NCBI RefSeq assembly: GCF_016906535.1 | Contig: NC_057385.1 | Span: 2,108,001 to 2,172,000 of the forward strand | Direction: 5' to 3' | Length of the DNA stretch: 64,000 bases | Source of the DNA: Rhizoctonia solani | Taxonomy: Eukaryota > Basidiomycota > Agaricomycetes > Cantharellales > Ceratobasidiaceae | Part shown: positions 10,378-22,746 of the stretch, in pieces | Layout of the letters: each line of letters opens with the position of its first letter | Numbering within the stretch: position 1 is the first letter of the stretch | Position numbers and translations under genes: made by a program | The notes under the pieces: generated by a model | What the model was told of the DNA's origin: nothing | Databases searched by the model: none | Seen by the model: only the letters and a program-made list of their open reading frames with translations

Positions 10378-12284
10378 ATGCCCTCTAAATCGCAATCTCT
10401 CAATCCTATTTTTACGAGTTGGCTGGAGCAGATGAGGGATGAATTGGATCCAGAGTAATTGAGCGCATAATTATAACCTAACATTTGCTGAATTGACGCA
10501 ACAGATCTAACTACTGGAAAGTTTACAATGTAAGTCGGACAGAAAATGGTTAAAGCCAGGTTGGCTTACAGATCCTGGTAGCGTGCAGCCAAGTCGATGC
10601 GTTCTCACCCCAGGTGTCTCGAACATCCCGTGAGCAAGCATCCCTAGGTTGGCACAATTCATTGACTCATAGCTACAAAGCGAGATTCTTTAGAAGTGAG
10701 AAACGTCGGGCCAAAAATTCAAAAGCTACTTATTGAAAGGCACGAAGCTCAAGTTGGGAAAAACGGTTAGTTTGTCGGTCTGTAGGAAGTGTTTATCACT
10801 GACATCATGCTTCGCCACTTACTTTCAGCGAATCGTAGCCAACCTCAAGATTTAAGGCATACTGTTACCACAAGGATTTCTTCCGGCTCTTCTGCAAGGA
10901 CTTGTTCCACTAAGCCGGCACCGAGTTCAAGTTCAGATGCAGACCTAGACTCGGAGCCCCCGGCGGTAGAATCTCTTCGCATCGAGAAGACTGGATCTAC
11001 CAATCCCACGTCAAAATACTCGGACCGTACTAAACGGAAGCTTGGCCGCCCTCGAATTTCTAGAGCTATACCTGCACCTGCAGCCACCTCCGATATTGAA
11101 TCTAACAATGGTAACGGGCCCGTATCTTCCAGAAAGATAGTAAGTGCGCTGGAGTTTGCCGACTTTGAACCGTTGGTTTTTCCAGCTGGCTCTTACTCAA
11201 TCCAACTTATTCTGGACGAACGAGAGGTCAAAAGCACAACAAACAGGGACTACATGCTAGAGTATCTCAAGAAACGAGGGGTGAACGCTGTAAAAAGGTC
11301 GCTCGAAGTTGGTGATGTGTGCTGGGTTGCTCACATTAACGATGGCTCCGGTGAAGAGTGCGTTTTGGACTATATCCTCGAGAGGAAACGCATGGATGAC
11401 CTTAAAGGGAGCATACTTGATGGTCGTTTTCATGAACAAAAGGTAAGCAAGGGCAGACTTGATCATGATAAAAACTTGAACCCTCCGATCGCCGCTAGTT
11501 TCGTTTAAAGCACACGGGAATATCTCATGTATACTACCTTGTGGTGAGCATGATACAATTTCATGATATCACTTCAAATCTAAATAGTGAAATAGGAAGA
11601 TTTTGATACCAAACGAATCGCACAACATTGGAGAGACCAAATCAACACCGCACTTTCATCTACCCAGGTCGTTGACGGATTTTTCCTCAAAGAAACGACC
11701 AGTATAAAAGATACTCTGGATTACTTATTGATACTGCACAAGATTATTCTGGGAATATATGCTGTACGCGCGCACTTCCTTTTCTATTTCCGCTAGACCA
11801 ACATAAAGCTCTAAATTAGGACAAGCCCTTACATATCATCCCACCCCATCATATTAAGCGTTACAGCTTTTTGGAACTGAAGCAGCACTTGAGCGTAGTG
11901 GACCCCAATAATGTATATCACACTACATACACAAGCTATCAAGAGCTCAACCGGAAGAACGGCTTTTATACTTTGCAAGACTGCATGGCACGTATGTTGC
12001 AGTGTATCCGTGGCTTAAGCGAAGAGAAGATCGCCGCTCTACTCGAGCACTATCCAACACCCCGATCACTTTATCAAGCATTCATCGACGCAGAGTTACA
12101 TTATTCTAGAGACCAAGAGCTGAACCTGATAGGATTGAGAAAAGGGAAAGGGAAAAGCAAGGCTGCTTCGAACCCGGCCATATGTATGCTTTCAGACCTC
12201 GGAGGAACGGGGCGCAGAAAGATTGGACTGGCTTTAAGCAAGGATATTTACGAGATATTTATGGACTCTGAATATGAAGTCTAA
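10378..12284 (+). CDS. MUS81: Crossover junction endonuclease MUS81
   Basis: Catalytic subunit of MUS81-EME1. The start MPSKSQSLNPIFTSWLEQM matches the N-terminal helix-hairpin-helix region, which continues with VRNVGPKIQKLLIERHEAQVG. The XPF-type nuclease core follows: LILDEREVKS, then DYILERKRMDDLKGSI, which holds the ERKxxxD active-site signature, then RFHEQK, HTGISHVYYLVE and FDTKRIAQHW. After KRYSFLELKQHLS the C-terminal HhH region reads MLQCIRGLSEEKIAALLEHYPTP. The nuclease half splices cleanly; two or three small exons between 10455 and 10790 could not be resolved with confidence, and an indel there is possible. The stop lies 76 bp before the next gene. Confidence 0.8.
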
Positions 12285-12360
12285 TAATTGTGACACACGT
12301 AGTATTTCCAATAGATTTCAAGGCAGGCTGTGGCTGTGGTTACTCGTTTGGCACTCTCCA

Positions 12361-14719
<2,359 letters not shown>

Positions 14720-15313
14720 TTTTCATTAGCGAGGCTTTTTTGTAATCTAGAACTCGAGATCGTCACTTATACATGGCCCTCCTCCCTTTTTTATTTCACA
14801 AGAGTTATATAGCTCTATCTATAACCAAGCACTAAGGTTAGCGTAGTCGAATCAGTGTCCACATTAAAATACGCATAAATTTCATCGGAAATACAAGGGG
14901 CAAGGTATTATTTATCAAAGAGCGGTGGGTAACAATATATATGGGAGATATAAACGAGAATAAGAAGAGTCGTATGGTATACAAATGACGTAACTAATAA
15001 ACTAGTGCGATAAGATGGCCGTACCAGCCTACTGCCAGCTGGCGTTCTATCTTTTGTTGATAAACTTAAACTTTTTTCCCGAGTTGTTGAGCCACTCGAG
15101 TTTCCCAGACATCTTGAGTCTGCCATCAGAAGTACTCCTCGTCTTCGAGTTTACTGGCTAACTTGGAGCCCACGCGCATAATCAAATTTCAGGCTTCTGA
15201 TGCATATGTTACCCGCATTCAAATTTAAATTACATCGCGAGGATACGTTAAAGAGTACAACCGGTCGACAACTGGTGTGCTAAAATAATTAACAATATAA
15301 ACGAAGAAGCTAA
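14720..15313. other. Convergent intergenic region
   Basis: Region between the 3' ends of the DDX41-like gene and the RecQ gene. It is AT-rich with short open frames that show no conserved pattern; I see nothing beyond probable 3' untranslated sequence. Confidence 0.5.
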
Positions 15314-18300
15314 CTAAAATTTTCGGGAGGTCGTTCTGGATGGCGCTGGCTTGAACCCTCCCGGCCGTTTCGGGCTACCTTTGAAACCATACTGATTGTG
15401 AAGTTCTGTAATATTGGGAGTTTTGACTTGGGGCGATTCGGTGACTTTGAGGCATAGTTTCATAAGCGGCTTGCCAAATAATTTGAACTTTTCAACATTT
15501 AGTGATTTGGACTACAAAAAACGTGAATAAGCACAGACCTTTTCATCAAAGTCGACGTCGGACCCCAAAGCGGAACGGAATGACTGTTTAAACTCTTCTT
15601 CGCCTAAGAGTAGGTGTGAGGCTACTTTCTCAGATGATTTACAAATAAACTTACTATTACACTCTAGTAACGCTAATTCCTGCAATACTTCTTCTTGAAC
15701 AACATCGTCCTGGTCTTGGAGTTTGAATTGCTTCGCGAGCTAGGTAAAAGAACCAAGGTTGTGTAAGCATATTCGCTCCAAGACGACTTATTACTAACTC
15801 ACTTTTTCACGAAGCCTTTTCAGATTCCTGAATCGCATGGTGAAATCCCCAGCGCCAGCCGTATAATCCTCAATATCGGAGTCTGAAGCCAATATCTGAG
15901 CAGGTCTCAGAGCGATTGGGCCAGTGGAATTGCTCATTGATATATCCTCTTCCTGAGTTTCTATTGTGTCAGGATCGTCAAAGAAGTTGGAAGGAACCGC
16001 ATAATCGTCCATGTTTTCGATGTCGTCTACTATCCGTGATCCAGATGCTACTTTCGACGTCTTCTCAGCACCGTCGCCGACGAAGCCGAAGCAGTCGATG
16101 TCTTCTGTGCGATTTATAGACTGTATCTTTTTTGTCTGACGAGATACGGAAGTGGTAGATGACTTGCGAGTAACTGTATGCCGTGTCGTAGCAAGGGGCT
16201 GGTACTTGTTGGGAGCTGATGCCATAGCTTCATTTGTTTGCTTGCCTTTGGCCTTTTCGGTTGAGGGAACAGAAAGCATGAATCTCTTGCGGCCGCTCAT
16301 ATAATCATCAGCACAGTCCCCTATCTTCAGTCGAGAGTGAGAAGCTACAATATACCAAGTCGCTTCTGAAACCTACCACCAAATACGAATTGCTGTAGCC
16401 CGCCCTATTTTGGTACAGCTCTTCCCTCAATGCGTCTGCAGCCACCAAATGTTGGAATAGACGTTCTGCTGTCTCGCGCGAGAGGTCTGTACCCTTCCCG
16501 AACATGGGTGAACGATCCCATCCTTTGTCCCGAAAAGTCTTGGCTTTAGACCCCTTGAATGCGTCGATTGTCTGGATCATGGTTGGGCGAGAGCTCGCAA
16601 CACTCTCAACAAATTCGAGGGCCATCTGTGCGACTTCGGTCATGTCTTCGTTTCTCATCCCTTCGCTATTAACACAGTTGTCGCATGTCTTGAGGCAATG
16701 GCGTGGGTCGAATTGTTCACTGAAATATGCAAGGACTTGGCTCCGCCGGCAATCCATAGTGTTTTGACAATACTGAATTGGATAATCCATCACAGTGCCC
16801 GGTTGGGTGGAATATATGCATACCTGTATGACTTGTCGAATATCATCCTTCTGGCGTTGCTGTTCCTCAAATGAAAGAGGCTTTCCATCTTTACCACCCT
16901 GTTCAATCATTCGTTCCATGCTGTTTTTGTCCGCGTAACAGTAGTCTGATCTCATGTCAATGTCCGACCTCGATTACGCGGTCTGATGAACTTACAGAGT
17001 ACGCATTGGGCGGGCTGATGCGCTGTCAGCAAAGAAAAGTGAAGGGAAGTTAATATGACTCACCTTGCCATCGCGACCCGCACGGCCCGTTTCCTGGTAG
17101 TAGCTAAGCCAGAGAAATGAATATTTCAATGTAGCAACTTAATATAATCACTCACCCAGATAGCGACATCGGGATTTGATGATGAATAACAAAGCGGACT
17201 AACAAGTAGATTAGTGTCAGTCAACCAATCACCTCAATAACATACCGTCTGGCTTGTCAATTCCCATGCCAAAGGCAATCTTTTCAGAGGAGCAATCAAG
17301 GAAATGTCAGTGATAGACAGTGAGTCACTCACTGTCGCGACAATCACATTACACTCCCCAGATATCCATGCAGCTTGCGTTTCAGTTTTATCACTGACTG
17401 TCATTGCTGCGTGATAGTGTCTAGCACTAATGCCGTGTTTCTCTCGTAGCTCGTTCGCAACATCCTCGCATTTAGCGCGACTCAAACAATAGATCACGCC
17501 ACTTTTTTCGTGATAATGCGCGCGAATGTAATTCGCAATATCCGCGACAACGCCTTTGCCTTTCTTGCGGACTTCGTAATGTAGGTTGGGTCGGTTAAAT
17601 GATTGAACAAGTTCCACACAGTCGGCAATCCCGAGTTTGTTCATTACGTCTCGCCGAACCTTGGCATTAGCGGTCGCAGTCAGGGCCATAATCGGAATAC
17701 CCGGGTAGCTCTGACGCAGGAATCCGAGACCTTGATACTATGGGTAAATCAAGTTAGATTATACGCCGAAAGATCAACCAGAATGCTTACCGCTTCCCGG
17801 AAATCTCGTCCCCAGGTAGAAACGCAATGAGCTTCGTCAATAACGAACCTCGCTAGCTCCCCGCTTCGCATTAATTTATCTAGGATACTCCTCATGTCCC
17901 CGCTCCTCTCGAGCTTTTCAGGTGTGACATACGCCAAAGACGGCTTCGGCCCTCTGGCGACAAGGCGATTACGGGCCTCGCGAGCGGCTTTAGCGGACTG
18001 GTCACTGCTGAACATGATGACGTCTACCCCTTTGCTCCGGAGTTGACGAACTTGATCGATCATGAGCGACTTGAGGGGCGACACGACAAACGTCACACCT
18101 CTAGTCCTCCCGGTGGTGCACACGGCTGGAAGTTGATAACACAGACTCTTGCCCCCTCCTGTCGGCATGAGTACGAAAACATCTTGTCCGGACATAGTTG
18201 CATCCACTGCTGGGGCCTGATTGGTACGAAAGCTTTCTAGCCCAAAGACGCTCTTTAACTTGGCCATAATTTCATCCTTGTAGATAGATGTGGACTGTTC

Positions 18301-20290
18301 CTCCTCGACCTGAGTAGGAACATTCAGTTCTGGGTCCAATGTATCAAACGTATCTTGGTTGGTATCCATCGGAACGAGCGGAGCAAAGTGCCTAGAAGTA
18401 GTGGCAACATTGGTAGAAGAAACAGCTGATGCATTCACGCTCTTGGGCTCTTCATTGGACTCTTTATCTAAGCTTGCCTTAGAGTTTGACCCAGACCTGC
18501 TCGGGATAGGCATTGCTTCGATTCCACTTAGCTTTGGAGCGAAGGGCTTGGCTGCATAGGAGTTCGAACCGCTATCTGACGAACGCAAGATGGCTGGAGG
18601 CGGGACCTTGGGCGGTCCTGCACTATAAACCTGCACTACATCTGAATCGTCACTCTCCAGGTCAAAGACCTCTATCTCCGGGCTTTTCGCAGTACGATTT
18701 TCCCTAGAATCGAACCTGGACCCCTCGCGGGAGGTGTTTTTTTCGTCCCACCTACTGATAGCTGAGGCCGTTTAGGGGAAGGAGACTTGACACCTTCGTT
18801 CGGCAAACGGGGGTATACTCTTTCTCGGGATGGAGTGCGGGATGTTGTGGGAGATGAAAGCAGCAAATGCGCATTAGGCAAGGAGTCGGCGGCAGCAGAT
18901 TTCTTGTCTCGCTTGGAGGAACTGGCAACTGATGGGCCTGGTGTCGAAGGAGTCATGGGAGCCCCGTGGTTGTTGGCAACAGGTCCGGTGTGTAGACCAA
19001 GAGTGCTCCACCGGACCCAGCTTCCAGGCTCAATGTACTCATTGAAGGGGGTTCAAAAGACGATCTCCACGCTATGGCTGCCTCGATACCACTTATACGA
19101 CTAGTCAGGAGCTGCCTGGTACTATCCAGAATGAAACGATCTTGGTCGGGGTCGTCGATAATCTGGGACATAGTTTCGATTAGCTTCTTGTAATTAGGTA
19201 TCAGCAATCGCTGCTGGAGATCCAAGGCGGACATATTTTGAAGATCAGTGGGAACCCCAGGAGGTGGGGGAACAGGGGGAGCAAACGACGACTGAGCAGT
19301 TTGGGGCGTTCCTGCTCGACTGGAAGGCTGGCTGGAAAGCAAACGATGAGGAACTGAAGCAGAGCCAGGTAATTGACCTTTGTTAATCGGTATCGGGTTT
19401 CGCGATACAGCCTGCCAACCCAAGCCAGATAAACCAGTAGAACTTTGCCGGGATGAGGCCTTGGGGGCTGGAGCAGACACAGCTGCAGGAGCGGATGAGG
19501 AAGCATGGATCTCATTCCAGATAGCCTCGTCTTCGTCGTCATTGGTATCGATTGCAAGTCCAGGATCGATCTCGTCCAGGTCCTCCATTGAAACCACTGT
19601 AGTTTGACGACAGAGTGACAAAGGTTTCCAAAACGCGATTCGAGTGAGTATTAAATATATTTTCCTTGGGCTGAAAATAGAGCGTACCTGTACCGCTTGA
19701 CTGTTCACCCCCATCTCCTAATTTTGGGCGCTTTGGAGATGATCCTGAAGGATTGAATGGCTCGTGTTCCGATGAATAACGCTTTCCTCCCGTAGCTAAT
19801 GAGGAATTGGAATGAGTAGAGCTGGATTGATACGTAATTTTAAAAACAACTCGAACAGAAGCACGCAAAAACGAGTGACATACGCTAAAGCCGACCCGGA
19901 AGGTATTCCTCTTGCTATTGCTGATGCAAGCGCACTAGCAGTCACTCTCGAAGGTCCTATTGGAAGCGCAGTAAATATATAACTCGATCGCAGAGCTGCT
20001 CCTGCTCGAAGCCCGTACCTTCCGAGTTTGACTTCTTCAGTCCTTTGGGCTCAGCAATTGAAGTAGCCGCATGCACACCAGAGTTGAATGTGGCGTTGCT
20101 ACTGCTACCTGATGGCTTGAATTTAAATGACTATAGTTGAGTTAATAGGTGTGTATCACTGTTAAGAATCGTGATAATCATTTACCTTTGATGAACTCCC
20201 AGAAGAAAGTCCGGTAGGTGCAACTATTGCGGAACCGCCACCATTACGCTGCCGCATTAATTCTTCAAGATTGTTCTTGGGGGCAGCCAT
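15314..20290 (-). CDS. RecQ helicase of the SGS1/BLM type
   Basis: 3'-5' DNA helicase expected to act with TOP3-RMI1 in dissolving recombination intermediates. The start [16 protein letters not shown] leads into a long low-complexity N-terminus (about 500 residues, 18.6-20.3 kb) with acidic and serine-rich parts. The helicase core lies at about 17.2-18.3 kb: [10 protein letters not shown], motif [15 protein letters not shown], motif II DEAH in [12 protein letters not shown], motif III ALTATAN, then [12 protein letters not shown] and [10 protein letters not shown]. The zinc-binding and RQC parts follow at 16.3-16.9 kb (four-cysteine set including [10 protein letters not shown] and CLKTCDNC; then DKGWDR and [13 protein letters not shown]). 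A weak HRDC-like segment ([19 protein letters not shown]) lies near the C-terminus. The last intron would be only 27 nt (15512-15538). Many introns. Confidence 0.85.
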
Positions 20291-20409
20291 TATTACAAAA
20301 ATTTGACTTAGATGATTACACGGCTAATGGGCCGTTCGAGTAAAAGGAAAATATCTCAGGGAGCGGCGCAGACACTGAGAAGGGGGTTTTCGGACTTGTC
20401 CTCGATAAT

Positions 20410-20437
20410 CACGTGTGCGCCACAATAAAGTCACGTG
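20410..20437. promoter_or_regulatory. Paired CACGTG sites
   Basis: Two perfect E-boxes, at 20410-20415 and 20432-20437, start 22 bp apart (about two helical turns). They lie between the RecQ start codon and the YJU2 stop, hence about 120-150 bp upstream of RecQ. CACGTG is bound by bHLH factors such as Cbf1 or Pho4 in yeasts. Function here is not shown. Confidence 0.35.
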
Positions 20438-20536
20438 GAGCAGATCACATCCGAAAAGACCAGATAATTCGATAAAGCATGACAGCTGTGTAGTACAAGA
20501 TTACAGTTGAGCGTAAGAGAAATAATATATTACAAG

Positions 20537-21592
20537 CTATGCCTTGGCCTTTCCCTTGGGTTTAACACCCAGCAAACCAGCAAGGTCGTTGCGGCGCTTC
20601 TTTGCTGGAGGTGGAGCTGCAGCTGGTTTCGATACCATCGCACGGTGCGACTCGGAAAGCAATGACTTGAGGTCGGGTGCTATATCCCCTGCTTTTCGCT
20701 TTACTGTTATCGTCGTGGGTTCGGATGTAGCTGGAGTTTCCGGTTCTGGAGACCCGGAGCCATCCCTCGGCGATTTGGAACCGGAGCCCGAAGGGCCTGG
20801 TGCATCGCCGCCAACAGGTATCTTGGCAAATACCTCCCGTACAAGCTTTTCGTCTTCTTCATCCTCCAATCGCCTCTTTCCACCTCGGGATCTATCTCTA
20901 TCCTGGCCTGCAGAGCCCTTTCGACATCAGAAATCCCAACCTTCTCGTTACGAGCATTCCGCGCTCGAATGTCTTGTAGTGCATCCAGGATATCCATCTC
21001 CCGTTTAGAGTCGACGGTTCGGTTCTCGAGAGCCTTCATGGGATTATTTTCTTCCTCCTCCAGCCTCGCCAACCGATCTTCTTCTTCAACGGCCGATTCT
21101 TCTCGCCACGGTTCAAAGTTACGCTGAGCCCCGTGCTCGGCTACATAATCGTGTTTTTGGGATCGGTTTTGAATGTAATTTCGGCTGAGCAGAGGGTGCA
21201 TTTAATGTAGAACCTTCGCGGGATAAGTTTGCCACTCATTTAAACATTGAAATCGAATCACTCACCTGAAAATCCGGATCCCATAGTAAGTCTCTCCTTC
21301 CACCGTTTCCTTGCGTGCATTGAACTTCTTTCCCTTGTAGATAAATTCTCCGCAAGAGTTACATCGCCTAGTCTTAGTTAGCTATCAATAGCAAGAAGTG
21401 GATACGAAGGAAACGTACATGCTAAATGGTGCCATGAGACGAACAACCTGCTGAGAGTTCTTGGGCCCCGACCGGCGGGGAATCTTTGACGGATCGAAAT
21501 CCGGCGGGTAATACTTATTTAAGACTGGGATCCATACATTAGCACGCTGATAATTCGACAAAATTCATAAATATACCTTTACGTTCGGCCAT
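20537..21592 (-). CDS. YJU2: Splicing factor YJU2/CCDC94 (CWC16 family)
   Basis: Step-I splicing factor that joins the Prp19-associated spliceosome. The start MAERK is followed by an intron, then [17 protein letters not shown], which is diagnostic. Next come RLMAPFSM and the four-cysteine zinc module spread over short exons (CNSCGEF-type region at about 21360, and a second pair at about 21190), then [30 protein letters not shown] and [13 protein letters not shown]. The C-terminus is KLVREVFAK and a lysine-rich tail. The frame changes between EIDPEVE and RRLEDEED near 20877; adding one T to the TTT at 20877-20879 (an A on the coding strand) gives [11 protein letters not shown] without an intron. 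The gene is head to head with MIC19. Confidence 0.8.
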
Positions 21593-21731
21593 GGTGGCGG
21601 GTGGTGGAGAGGAATGTGCCCACTCGACAGCACTCTGGTCCTTGATTAGGCGCCTAGCTGACTCATCAGAATTCAGTCTTGTTGTGGGTGATTTCCCTTC
21701 GACAACCCTCTAGAGCTCTGGGCAGGACGAA

Positions 21732-22414
21732 ATGGGCGCGCAACAATCCTCTCCTGGCGGAAGCCAGATCGTTTATAGCAACGAGACACCGATCCAGGTA
21801 ACATCACATTATCATCTATCTTGATATGCACACTAAACGACCTTCAGTTCTCCAAGGATGTCATAAACCATCTCGCCGACGCCCGGGACTCTCCTAACCC
21901 AGCACCCGAGCGGCAACAAACGCTCGATGCAGTCGTTCAGCAACGCATTCAGTCCGAGATAAAGCGTCTGCAAGAGGCTGAAGCTCTCGTAAAGGCAGAT
22001 ATTGAGGCCGCGCTCGAGCGCGAGAATCTTGATCGGGAGAAACAGGTTGCAGAGACGGACGGTACCGGCGGGAGCTCCGAGGAACTGAGAAATGAGTTGG
22101 AAGAGGTACAGAAGCGGGCTGATAGGTTCAAGAGCAGGCTTTCTTTGGAGCATGCACCCGAGGTCAAGGAGAGTCAGGCAAAATTGCTCGCGTGCTATAG
22201 GTAAGCATCATTATTACGATAATTGAACGATATGTAACTAACCTTTAATTTAGGAGTAACCCTGATCGACCGCTGGATTGCTGGGAAGAGGTTGGGCATT
22301 TCAAAGAAGCAGTCTCAAAATTAGAAAAAGCAAGTACCGATACCTTCGTTATACCGTGCGAGAATCTGACGGGAACATTGGATCGATCAGGACTTTGTCA
22401 AGTCACTACAATAG
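21732..22414 (+). CDS. MIC19: MICOS complex subunit MIC19
   Basis: Peripheral inner-membrane protein that supports mitochondrial crista junctions. Four exons: 21732-21797, 21848-22200, 22254-22329 and 22391-22414, giving 172 residues. The start MGAQQSSPG is a textbook N-myristoylation signal. FSKDVINHLAD opens the conserved DUF737 region and a long coiled coil follows (RIQSEIKRLQEAEAL). A CHCH-like end contains CYRSNPDRPLDCWEEV with a C-x9-C spacing. The last intron (22330-22390) has a GC donor in a perfect context (AAA|GCAAGT) and an AG acceptor; splicing it gives the family ending LEKDFVKSLQ. Without it the frame runs on into unrelated sequence. It starts 139 bp from YJU2, divergently. Confidence 0.8.
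22330..22390 (+). other. GC-AG intron in MIC19
   Basis: 61-nt intron with donor GCAAGT, a branch-like TCTGAC and acceptor ATCAG. Using it joins EKLEK to DFVKSLQ and a stop, the expected MIC19 C-terminus. Confidence 0.75.
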
Positions 22415-22746
22415 ATTCTGTATTCATTCGTCTTTTCTTGATCGTTGTAATGAACGCTCGTTTGATATCCCCAAATGAACGACCGACCAACCAACATGTG
22501 ATATATCCAACAACTTCAGGTGCGTGGTAGCATGCATATATTCTGCCAGGGTGCCGCCAAGGTGAAATAGCTATCAGTATTATTATATTGGTGCTATCCT
22601 CATAAAATGCCCAACCAGGGCGAATGGAAAACCGACTACCGACTACCGATACACACAAATACGCAACTACAGGAAGGGGAAGGGGAATACGAGCTATACA
22701 AAATAAAACGCTCTCAGTGTCTGGGTGTGATTTACGGGGATATGCG

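Noticed and set aside
20837..20880. A possible GC-AG intron in YJU2 with donor CAG|GCCAGG to explain the frame change.
   Set aside because: The donor is a poor match and the intron would be 32 nt. One extra base in the homopolymer explains the change more simply.
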